The notes beneath the pieces are model-generated. The model had not been told where the DNA came from. It did not search any database and was given only the letters and a program-made list of their open reading frames with translations. Source: Saccharomycopsis crataegensis (lineage: Eukaryota > Ascomycota > Saccharomycetes > Ascoideales > Saccharomycopsidaceae). From it: a stretch of DNA of 64,000 nucleotides. The stretch lies in contig NW_027043822.1 in assembly GCF_037102585.1 (NCBI RefSeq), positions 459,001 through 523,000 on the forward strand. Direction: 5' to 3'. Shown here one piece after another: positions 1-9,439 of the stretch; within the stretch, counting starts at the first letter, position 1; each line of letters opens with the position of its first letter. The translations under genes and the position numbers were made by a program.

Positions 1-3000
1 AGTTTTGTTTCGTTTGGGTGACTTCTTGGATATTGGTTAAAGTGGTGGATAATTTATGTTTATCAATTCTGGCTCTTTTTTTCTTGCTTCCCTGTTTGTG
101 TTCAAACTCCATGACCAGTTTTGGGATCTCCATTTGATAGATAGTTGGTATACCGTCTTGAATGGACTTGGCAAGGTCTGAGTGTTTGATATTCATTGGG
201 CTCAATGTTTGTTGTTGAGATATTGGTTTGGACAATAATTTATACCAAGCTACAAAAGCACATTTTTCCGCTGTGGTAAACATTGGAAGATTTATAACCT
301 GGTTGAGTATGGACCTGCTTTCTCTCTTATTCTTGATATTGATCTGGTCACCCAATATTAACCGCCACCAGTATTGGGTTTTTATATATCCTTGTATCGA
401 CTGCTCTTCCTCGGATAGATTTTGTTTGATGATCATGTTTATTGCTAGTTGGAGCTTGAATCGGAGTAACTGGCAATATGGGTTTAAAGATTTGAGAAAG
501 AGTTGTTGAAAGATTTTTGCCTTGCGGTAGCTCAATTGGCTTTTGATATCCACCATGCCATATCCTCCTTTCAATGGGCTTGTTTTTAAAGTGTCCATGG
601 AGATTTTCAGTTTTTTGTTCACCTGGTTTTTGATGGATTGTTCTAGCAAATCTATTTGGTCTGGAAGCATAGGTGCATGAATCTCGTGGTAATATAGCTT
701 AGACAAGATATATGTGTTATATCCGACTATTTGACTTGATATTGGTAGTGAACTCATGTTGGTCATGTAATATTTGGTGCTGATGTCTTTTTGGAGAGTA
801 TTAGGCCAGGTTTGACTCGAGTTCCCAATTTTAACGCCTAGATATTGGGTTTCATAATTATTGTCAGCAATATCTATTTGGAAGTCGGACTGGAATGGTA
901 TTTGATCGCATGGAACAATTAATCTGGATTTGCTTTTGTTTAATTTAGAACCACTGACTTGTTCGAACGCCTGAATTATCTTCATAGTGTTTTTGAAGTC
1001 ATTATGATCTCTCAAGAATAAGGTAACATCATCTGCATAGGCAAGGTATTTGACTCTGGGGATGATGTTTGGTTGGATCTTATGGTTGTAACTGAATCCT
1101 TTATTTAATCTTTGGATGGCTCTTAGAAAAGGTTCAAGGGCTAACGCGAAAATTGTTGGTGAAAGTGGGTTGCCCTGAAGGGTTCCGTTTCTTAATGGGA
1201 AAGAAGGGCCTGTAATGTTATTTAGGCAAATGGTTCCGAGGGCTTTGGTAAGGATAGCGTGAATAGTTTCCGTCATTTTTCCAAAATTGAGTTTTCGAAG
1301 TAATATTTTAAGGTATAGATGGGAAATCTGGTCAAAAGCCTTTTCAAAGTCAGCAAGCATGATTCGGTGGTTAGTAGAATGATTGACATGTGGCTTGTCT
1401 TGTGGGGATATTAAACTGGAAAGCAAGTCACCGAAAATTGTTATATTAGAGAAGGAGGATCTTTCAGGTATGAAACCAACTTGATTTGGGCCGATAATTT
1501 TTTGCAAGAACGGGAGCAAACGGGCGTTGATGATGCTGGAAAAGAGTTTCAAATTTGTGTTGATTAATGCTATGGGCCTGTAATTCTCCACTTTTTGAAC
1601 ATCTTTGTTTGGTTTTGGTATGAGAGTGAATTTTATGGTTCGATAGTTGAATGGAATTTCCCCTGAAGAAAGAATTTGGTTAAATTCTTTTAGAAGTATG
1701 TGTTTTATCTGAGGAAAGAGAGACTTATAAACGCCGTATGGTATACCATCTACCCCGGGGGCGGATTGAGTATTGGATTCAGTAACTGCATATTCCAATT
1801 CTGTCATGGTGATTGGTTTGTTCAAGTTGTTGGATTCAGTGTTGGTTAGTGGTATCTGATCTCCCAAGGAGGCGTTGATGAACCTTTCTATATTTTCCGA
1901 GCTCTTTGAACCACGAGATCCATCGTAGAGTTTTTGATAGTAATTGGTTACTTCTAGAAGCATGTCTTGCTGTGATGTCAATAAAGCGCCATCTGAAGCT
2001 TTGAGGGCTTTGATTGGGCGAGGTCTGGAGTGTTGGTGGAACCTAGTTCTTATGTGGTCATAATAATTTGGTTCATCAGTATTTTCTGTTATTTTCTTGT
2101 GTACCATCGTCAAAAAATTCAGCTTCAAGCGAATCTCGGAAATGAGGTCTGAAGTAGAGTTCACAGTGGGTGGAAACTTGATCTTCAGAAGCCATTGAAT
2201 AATATGATTTTTAATAATATTATGTTGGGGGATGTAAGTCATTGCATGAGGTTGAGTGTTGATTTCAAGAATAATAGAATCGTGAGTTGAAGAAGACTTT
2301 AGATAGTTTTGTTGGGACATTTGAATATGAAATCTGTTTTTGTCGGAGATCATGGACTGACTGATATAAAAACGATCTATTCTGCGACTACTTTCTTCCG
2401 TGGTGGATTGGTTAGTCCAATTCTTTTTAATCTGGTGCAATTTTGGATGTTCATAGATATCTGCTAGCTTGAAAGTTTTGATTAGCTTTTTAAGCGACTC
2501 GGACGATCTTTGTTCGCGAGAACGGAAGTTAGCAGAGTCTCTTGAATTGACAAAATTATTAAAGTCACCTCCGAGAATAATGTTGATGGTCTTATTGTTG
2601 CTTCTCGCTCTGAGAGCGGTAAGCTGGGTTTGGAGGGTGATGGAGAGTTGATTTTGAAGGAGGATTTGTTTTTGGTAATCAGCAGATGGGTTGTAGATAT
2701 TGATTAGCCAAAGCCAGTTATTGGCATCTTGTTCAATAATGGCATCTGTGATATAAACCTGGAGCTGGCTCAGTACTGCAATTGTTAGCAATGAATGATC
2801 AACGACCTTTATGTGGTCCTCAATTATAATAGCTGTGCGGGATGATGGAGTATTTTTATAAATTTTTTTGTTTTGGTGTTGGAAGAGGAAGTCCTCGCCA
2901 AGATTAAGTTCTTGAAACATTGAAATGTTATATTGGTTTGATAGATGGAGAATTTTGGAGTCATCCAATCTCAATCTTTGGATGTTTTGACTAATGATCG

Positions 3001-3013
3001 ATAGTTTACTCAT
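1..3013 (-). CDS. LINE A ORF2: endonuclease-reverse transcriptase, truncated by the window edge
   Basis: I translated the minus strand from ATG at 3013 and found no stop through to position 1, about 1004 codons. The N-terminal 230 residues look like an L1-type apurinic endonuclease: QELNLGEDF, GGDFNNF, RRIDRFYIS and STHDS hold the expected catalytic Glu, Asp/Asn, Asp and His. The RT follows, with PGVDGIPY near residue 418, a NYRPIALINTN block, FEKAFDQIS, NGTLQGNPLSP and the catalytic YADD near residue 657. The start overlaps the ORF1 stop (ATGAGTAA), which suggests translation by termination and restart. The C-terminal zinc motif would lie outside the window. It makes the enzyme for target-primed reverse transcription. 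Confidence 0.9.
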   Translation of the reverse strand, partial: MSKLSIISQNIQRLRLDDSKILHLSNQYNISMFQELNLGEDFLFQHQNKKIYKNTPSSRTAIIIEDHIKVVDHSLLTIAVLSQLQVYITDAIIEQDANNWLWLINIYNPSADYQKQILLQNQLSITLQTQLTALRARSNNKTINIILGGDFNNFVNSRDSANFRSREQRSSESLKKLIKTFKLADIYEHPKLHQIKKNWTNQSTTEESSRRIDRFYISQSMISDKNRFHIQMSQQNYLKSSSTHDSIILEINTQPHAMTYIPQHNIIKNHIIQWLLKIKFPPTVNSTSDLISEIRLKLNFLTMVHKKITENTDEPNYYDHIRTRFHQHSRPRPIKALKASDGALLTSQQDMLLEVTNYYQKLYDGSRGSKSSENIERFINASLGDQIPLTNTESNNLNKPITMTELEYAVTESNTQSAPGVDGIPYGVYKSLFPQIKHILLKEFNQILSSGEIPFNYRTIKFTLIPKPNKDVQKVENYRPIALINTNLKLFSSIINARLLPFLQKIIGPNQVGFIPERSSFSNITIFGDLLSSLISPQDKPHVNHSTNHRIMLADFEKAFDQISHLYLKILLRKLNFGKMTETIHAILTKALGTICLNNITGPSFPLRNGTLQGNPLSPTIFALALEPFLRAIQRLNKGFSYNHKIQPNIIPRVKYLAYADDVTLFLRDHNDFKNTMKIIQAFEQVSGSKLNKSKSRLIVPCDQIPFQSDFQIDIADNNYETQYLGVKIGNSSQTWPNTLQKDISTKYYMTNMSSLPISSQIVGYNTYILSKLYYHEIHAPMLPDQIDLLEQSIKNQVNKKLKISMDTLKTSPLKGGYGMVDIKSQLSYRKAKIFQQLFLKSLNPYCQLLRFKLQLAINMIIKQNLSEEEQSIQGYIKTQYWWRLILGDQINIKNKRESRSILNQVINLPMFTTAEKCAFVAWYKLLSKPISQQQTLSPMNIKHSDLAKSIQDGIPTIYQMEIPKLVMEFEHKQGSKKKRARIDKHKLSTTLTNIQEVTQTKQN

Positions 3014-5726
3014 TTTGTGTATGAGAGGCGTTTTTTGTGACATTTGAGCCATCTGATTGAGGTGAATTTATTTCGTTGTTGTTATCCTCCAGGGGGGAAG
3101 ATTGTTCTTTTGACAGAAGCTTCATTGGCCGGGGAGTAAATGATTCCAGTGGCGTGGGCATTTTGTCTAAGTTTTCCAGGATAGTTGGATGTTTTGAGAA
3201 GGGGGAAGCTGAATGAGGTGAGGTAGAATGAGGTGAGGTAGTAATAGGGGTAGGAACAGAGGTAGGGACAGAAGCAGGGACAGAATCAGGGGTAGAAGCA
3301 GGGGCAGAAGCAGGGGCAGAAGCAGGGGCAGAAGCAGGGGCAGAAGCAGGGATAGAAGAAGTGGCCAGAGCCGAGGAAGTGACAGTATCACGGGCAGGGG
3401 TAGGTGAAGGAGGAATGTTGGCAGCAGAAGAAGTAGTATGATGTTGTGAGTTTACTTCTTGATGTCTGCGAGAAACACGGACCTGAGGGTGGGATGAAGG
3501 TGAGGCGAGGATCTTTTTGGAGACCTTGCTAATATGGGCCAGCTTGATGGCGCTAATGGCCGCGAACTTGGCGTGCTTCTTAGATTTACCTTTCTTGGAC
3601 AATAATTCTATTGGTTTGGTTTGATGTCTGAGAGTAGCAGTGTGTTGGGTTGTAGAGGTTTCGAGTTCATCCATGGATTGGTCTGCATCAGTAGAGAGGC
3701 CTTCCTCTAAAGCATCTTCCTCATTGGATGGGTAGTTCTTTTCCAAAGTATCGTCCTCATCAATAATTGAATCATCAACATTTTCTTCTTCATTTGCCAA
3801 TAAGTCGAAAGGGTTTGAATGTGGTTTAGAATATTCTGGAGTAGCCGGTTTATTCAGTTTTATTTTTCTTTTTTCGACAGTCTGAAAACCATAGTTTGAT
3901 TTGTGGTTTGGTTTGACTGCTTTTCCAGAATTTTGTTTCGGAGAGTGTTTTTCTGGATCTTCCGGATTCACAATAGGTGCTCTTTGTTGCTTTTTGAAAT
4001 AACAATCTTTTGCCCTATGGGATAATTTCTTGCAAATGGCACAAGATGACGTCTTGCAGTCAAAACGAGTGTGTTCACGGGAACCACATGCAGTGCAGTG
4101 GACGCATTTCGTGATGACTCTGGAGCGGAAATTTTTGTCATTGAAGAGTGGAAGGGATTTTCCTGAGTCAATTTCAATATAACCATAAGTGACAATACTG
4201 GCAGCTTTGCTAGCTTCTTCCGTAAAGTGAACGGTGTTGATTGGAAAGAAGGATGATGGATCAATTCCGGATTCATTGAAGACATGGTCAAGAAGTTTTT
4301 CCCGGTTAAATTCAGTAAATTCGGAATTCATTTCAATCTCAATTAAATGGGATTCCTTATTCATTGTATTTAACAAAGACCCTGGCGTGTAGGTATAATT
4401 TCCAACTGTAACTTTAAGGTGGATGTTAAGATATTCAATTAAAAGATTTCTGTCCTTCTTGAAGATATCAGAGCCTGTATCCTGAGGGTTTGGGATGAAG
4501 TTTGAGTTAAGGCAGATCTTCTTATTAAAAATAACCAAGTGGTTGAGGGCCCCTTTTAAGTTTTCCCTGATTATGATCAAATCCTTATCTGGTTCGTTGG
4601 ATGACTGTGTAATAGTATCAAGTTCTTTGGATAACTTAGTGAGTCCGTTTTTGATGGATTCCAAGTGTTTTTCAAGAGGAAACTCTGTAAAGATATCTTT
4701 TGGGATCTTAAAGTAGATTAAGATATCCTTAAGATGCTGTTGGCTCATGATAAATTCCAAGTAGTTCTCCAAGCTGATTCTAGAGTTTCTTAATCTGTTG
4801 AATTCGTTTGTCATATTAAAACTGGTGTAGTTTTGGAAGAAATCTTCAATTTCCATGATCTTGACGAGTTCCTCGCGTTTTTCTTTGGATTTAATAATAG
4901 CAGGATTGGAGGTGGAGAACAATTTTCCTGATTTGCGTTTCTCGCTTATGGCATATTCCAATACGTCGCGGTGCTTAAAGTCAAGGATTTTGATGTGACT
5001 TGCCCATTTGAAAGTTCTTTCAAATTTCATCAACACGTTTTGGAAGGATGGATCATTGGTGTTTGTAGTGGCTCGAGGTGTGCGCTTGTCTCCAGCGGTG
5101 GCTTGAGCATAGGTTTGGATTGGTCTTGTCACATTGACAGCTGGAGCCACCGGATTGGAGGCCGTAGTTGGAGAGGCGACAGTAGAAGGTGAGACAGAGG
5201 GAACAGGAACAGAAGGAACAGAAACAGAAGGAACAGAAACAGAATTTTTTTTTGGGTTTTGAGAATTTTCGATTTTTTTTTGGTTTTCGGAGTTTTCATT
5301 AATAAAATCAGTAGAAATAACGGCTTGGGTTGGAATAACAGGATTGTGCATGTCAATGTCAGTGTCACATGCTGCATGAGAATTGCGATCGCAATCAACT
5401 GAAGAAACATTAATTGCTGGAGAGGTAGTTGGGGTAGAAATGGCGTTGGAATCCATGTTTTGGTCCGCTTCAGGATCTTCTGAAGCAGTTAAAAAGGTTT
5501 CAACAGTACTATTAATAGTATTGTCGGCTGCATCAGTAATTTCTTCATCGGAATCTTGATCTTTAGCTTGTTTGTTTATGTTTGCTATCGGGATCGGGGT
5601 TTCAGATGTTGCGCCAACATCCAATGAAGAGCCCAAAGAAACCGGGGTTTCAATGATTGGGGGATCATTAGTAGGGTCGGTGGAGTAGTTTGGAGTAGCT
5701 TTATTACTATTTCTAGTGGTTCTCAT
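3006..5726 (-). CDS. LINE A ORF1: zinc-knuckle RNA-binding protein
   Basis: Unbroken 906-residue ORF1. Near the N-terminus it has NYSTDPTNDPP, shared with ORF1 of families B and C. An acidic Ser/Thr-rich stretch follows, then a conserved central region starting around SFQNVLMKFERTFKWA. Two CCHC zinc knuckles (C-x2-C-x4-H-x4-C: CTACGSREH and CAICKKLSH) lie near residues 540-575, and the C-terminal tail is low-complexity with an ASAP-type repeat (plus strand 3260-3350). Such proteins bind the element RNA to form the retrotransposition particle. In this copy the A tract after ENSENQ has nine As and the frame stays open, unlike in B. ATG at 5726 is the first Met after the 5' junction. Confidence 0.88.
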   Translation of the reverse strand: MRTTRNSNKATPNYSTDPTNDPPIIETPVSLGSSLDVGATSETPIPIANINKQAKDQDSDEEITDAADNTINSTVETFLTASEDPEADQNMDSNAISTPTTSPAINVSSVDCDRNSHAACDTDIDMHNPVIPTQAVISTDFINENSENQKKIENSQNPKKNSVSVPSVSVPSVPVPSVSPSTVASPTTASNPVAPAVNVTRPIQTYAQATAGDKRTPRATTNTNDPSFQNVLMKFERTFKWASHIKILDFKHRDVLEYAISEKRKSGKLFSTSNPAIIKSKEKREELVKIMEIEDFFQNYTSFNMTNEFNRLRNSRISLENYLEFIMSQQHLKDILIYFKIPKDIFTEFPLEKHLESIKNGLTKLSKELDTITQSSNEPDKDLIIIRENLKGALNHLVIFNKKICLNSNFIPNPQDTGSDIFKKDRNLLIEYLNIHLKVTVGNYTYTPGSLLNTMNKESHLIEIEMNSEFTEFNREKLLDHVFNESGIDPSSFFPINTVHFTEEASKAASIVTYGYIEIDSGKSLPLFNDKNFRSRVITKCVHCTACGSREHTRFDCKTSSCAICKKLSHRAKDCYFKKQQRAPIVNPEDPEKHSPKQNSGKAVKPNHKSNYGFQTVEKRKIKLNKPATPEYSKPHSNPFDLLANEEENVDDSIIDEDDTLEKNYPSNEEDALEEGLSTDADQSMDELETSTTQHTATLRHQTKPIELLSKKGKSKKHAKFAAISAIKLAHISKVSKKILASPSSHPQVRVSRRHQEVNSQHHTTSSAANIPPSPTPARDTVTSSALATSSIPASAPASAPASAPASAPASTPDSVPASVPTSVPTPITTSPHSTSPHSASPFSKHPTILENLDKMPTPLESFTPRPMKLLSKEQSSPLEDNNNEINSPQSDGSNVTKNASHTQNE

Positions 5727-6019
5727 GATAAAATCAGTTTTTATTTATTGCTTTTTTTTTTTTCCTTTTGGACCGTTTTTTTTTTTAAAGACAAAATTCA
5801 ATATATTAATTAATTATATAACTATATATCTCATAAACTACTTAATGTAGTTTGAAAATTAAAGTGTTAAGGGAAAACCATTAATGGTGAAAAACCCTAT
5901 TATTGAGAAAAAATGTTTTTATGCGTTTTTAAGGTTTTTAATTGTTGTTTTTTTTTTGATTTTATTTTTTTTTTTGATTTTATTTTCTTGTTTTTCCCCA
6001 CCTATTTTTTCTTCTCCGC

Positions 6020-9000
6020 TTAAAAGATATTGCTTTCAAGCAAGAAGATCATTGAATCAACGGCCATATGACAATTGAAATGCCTTTTGGATTTCAATCT
6101 TGATAATTTTCGTTGGAAACCTAGATATCTATCGATCATTCTGGTTTCGTTCATGTTGGTGGCAGGGGTAATGATTGTTTGCCAGGTTAATGGGATATTC
6201 AAGTCAATTTTTTTCCAAAGTTTCTGGGCCAATGGACATTCAATAAGATGGTGCTTCATGATTTCAAATTGGATTTCCTTTGGGGCATATTGGGGTTCAT
6301 CATATCTGGTTAATTTTTTGCTGCAATAGTCACAATGATTATTTACGTAATTGTGATTTTCAATGCCCAAATGAAAGATGTGAATATTTTGATATTTCCC
6401 CGGGAAATGTTGGTTGAATTTTTTGAGGTTATGCCAAAAGTTATCAACTTGTTTCTGATTCACCCCACTAATGTCCATGAGTGTTTTTGACATCTTGTTC
6501 ACATCTTGTTTTTCCCGTTGTTTTTTACTTCCTTTAGTATGGTCAAAATCCTTAATTCTAATTGGAATGTGTTGTTGATATTTTTCAGGAATCCCTTTTT
6601 CAATTGAATTTTTCAAATCTTCAATTCCAATCTTCATTGGCTTCAACCTGATTGTACGTTTCTTTATACCAAGAACTTTTCTGAAATCCCAGTACGCTGT
6701 CCTTTCAGCATCTGAGAATGTGCTGCTATTCATAACTTCCAAGGAAATTGAATCATTGGTATTCTCAATGTCATCCGCTAGTTCAAGTAATACCACCCAC
6801 CAATAATGAGTTTTGATATATTCATCCTTTGGTGATTTTGTTGGTGATGTTTTTTGAATGATGTTATTGATACTTGATTGGATTTTAAAACGTAATATCT
6901 GGTTATATTTAGTGTGACTATCCAAAAACAAATCCTGGAAAATTTTGGCTCTTCGGTGTTGGAGTTGAGACTTTAAATCAATCATTGAGAAACCGCCTTT
7001 GTTGTTGTGTGTCTTGAGTGTATCCAAAGAAATAGGTGTATCTTGCTTGACCAATAACTTAATCGATGTGTCAATTTGATTCAACTGATTGGGTAACAAA
7101 GGTTGGTGTAGTTCTTTGTAATAGAACTTGGATGCAATATATGTGTTGAATGCTTCTATTTTTGATTGAATCAGCAAGCTGGTCATGTTTGATAACTTGT
7201 ATTTGATATGGAGGTCACGCTGCAATGTTTCCGGCCAAAATGTCACTGATGGTCCAATAGTTATCCCCAAATATGTCAATTGAAAGTTTTCATCAGCAAT
7301 CTCAAATGGGAATGGTGTCAAAAATGGATAATTATCAGTTGGTATGATTAGTTGGGATTTCTTTTCATTGAGTTTGCTGCCACTGAATTTTTCAAATAGT
7401 CTAATACATTTCATTGTTTTGGAATAATCTCTTTTATCTTTGAGGAAAACTGTGATATCATCAGCAAAAGCAAGATAATGTTGACTGCTATATGCTTCAG
7501 GTATCAAATCTCCTTGGTAACTATGGCCTCTGGTATTCTGTTTGATAGATCGTAGTAAAGGTTCTACTGCTAATGCAAATAATGAAGGGGAAAACGGATT
7601 ACCTTGGAGGGTACCATTTTTTAAATTGAATAATGGGCCGGTCATGTTGTTGATGTATAAGGATCCCGTTGTCTGCTTGAGGATGTTGATGATTAACTTG
7701 GCTAATTTTTTTCCAAAATTTAAATGGGACAATAGTTGTTCCATATATTCGTGAGATATCCTATCGAACGCTTTCTCCAAATCCACAATTAGTATCAGCT
7801 TTTGTGGATTTGGTATTATATGCGTTTTATCTTTTGGATGAATTAGACTATCTAACATTTCTCTGAAAATGGTGATGTTGGAGAACGATGACCGGCCTGG
7901 AATAAAACCAGCTTGATCTTCCCCTATGATATCGGGCAAGTGCTTCAACAACCTATTATTAATTATTGTGGATAATAATCGAAGATTAGTGTTGATAAGG
8001 GCTATCGGCCTATAGTTTCCAATGTTTTCTTTTGACTTTCCAGGCTTTGGTATGATGTTAAAGAGTATAGTTCGGTAGTGGAATGGTAAATTTCCTTCAG
8101 TTAGAATGTGGTTAAATTCTTGAAGAAGGATGTGTTTGATTTGGGGAAATAATTCCTTATAAAATTTGTATGGGATTCCATCTATGCCCGGTGTGGACTT
8201 CAAATTTGCCGAATCAATTGCCAGTTTGAGTTCTTCCATTGTTATGGAGGAATCCATTTTTCTCTTCTCTTCAGGAGATATTCCTTGGGTTGGAATCACG
8301 TCCTGAAGATATTTATGTATTTTTTTGTGTCCTTTGTTCCTCTGGTTCCATCAAACAAGTCCATATAATATTCAGTTGCTATTTTCATTATCTCTTCATG
8401 AGATTGAACTAGTGACCCTTCTACATCTTTTAGCTGTTTTATTGGGCGTTGTTCTTGATATTGGTGGAAAACTTGGTTAATATGTTGATAATATTCCGTC
8501 ACTTTATCAAGTTCAGGCACTTTCACTTTTTTCAACATGTGTTTGAGTTTTTCTGCTTTGCATTTAATATCAATTATTAATTCATCGGTTCCTTGGATAT
8601 CTTCATTTATAGATTGGTGCCTGAGAACATTAATGATTCTGTCGGTCAATCTATATCTCTTCATATTATAGTAAGCCTTGGATGAAGTTAAAGTCAACTC
8701 CACTGTAACTGAATCATGTGTGGATCTTTTCCCAAAATGATTTGTTTGTGTCATATTCCATTTGTTTTCTTTGTTTTTAAGAAGCTCCCAGTGATATAGA
8801 ACCTATCCAATCTCCGGCTTTTCCCTAATTCTGATGCTTTATTAGTGAATGTTTTCTTGATGTTATGTTTGATTGAATTGAATGAGTCCTTCAAGTTCAA
8901 CAAAGTAATGAGATTAGTTAAGGATTCAGCAACTGAGTCTTCACGGCTTCTATAATTTAGGGAGTCCGAACGATCAATAAAATTATTAAAATCACCAGCT

Positions 9001-9434
9001 AACATGATGTTGATTGTCTTTCCTGGGAATCTAGTTTGAAGATTCTGATGTTGGGCAAGTAAACTGAGTTTGAGCTGATCATGGATCTGATTTTGCTTTT
9101 GGTATTGATTTGGATTATACAAGTTTATAATCCAGAGTGCTTGGTTATTTTCTAATTCAATTAAGACATCCGTGATGTGTTTTTGGAGTTCATGTTGGAC
9201 AGTAATACCTGCTAATTTGGATCCTAACACTGGAATAGAATCATCAACAATTATTGCTGTTCTGGAACAGGTTGAATTATAGTATATGACTTTGTTATCG
9301 AACTGAAACGAAAAGTCTTCTGATAGATTTAGTTCTTGGAGCAAAGACACATTGGATTTTTGGGTGAAACTTATTACCAACTGGTCGCTGATACGACTCC
9401 GTTGTATATTTTGAGTATTGATTTTAATAATCAT
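6020..9434 (-). pseudogene. LINE B ORF2: endonuclease-RT with two single-base frameshifts
   Basis: Starts at ATG 9434, five bases after the ORF1 stop (TAAACATAATG). Endonuclease motifs (LQELNLSED, AGDFNNF, RRLDRFYITGSF, STHDSV), RT motifs (NYRPIALINTN, LEKAFDRIS, LQGNPFSPS, AFADD) and a C-terminal CDYC...H-x4-C motif are all present. The reading is split into three frames (8751-9434, 8296-8754, 6020-8299). The breaks coincide with a T run of five at 8774-8778 (six in J and G) and seven at 8320-8326 (eight in J and G). No internal stop codon by substitution was seen. Either true recent decay or homopolymer sequencing error. Confidence 0.9.
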
Positions 9435-9439
9435 TATGT

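Larger units (their letters stand above)
1..5775 (-). mobile_element. LINE A: L1-type non-LTR retrotransposon, 5' end complete, 3' part outside window
   Basis: Non-LTR element on the minus strand with a 49-base leader, ORF1 (3006-5726) and ORF2 running off the left edge of the window. Its 5' end is sharp: CGGTCCAAAAGG follows directly on the 11-base A tract that ends LINE B (T run at 5776-5786). ORF1 is unbroken and no stop was seen in ORF2 as far as the edge, so this copy could be active. Its protein sequence is clearly different from families B and C, so it is a separate family. The L1-like layout (zinc-knuckle ORF1, AP-endonuclease plus RT in ORF2) is that of the Zorro elements known from Candida albicans; assignment to that group is inference. 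Confidence 0.9.
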
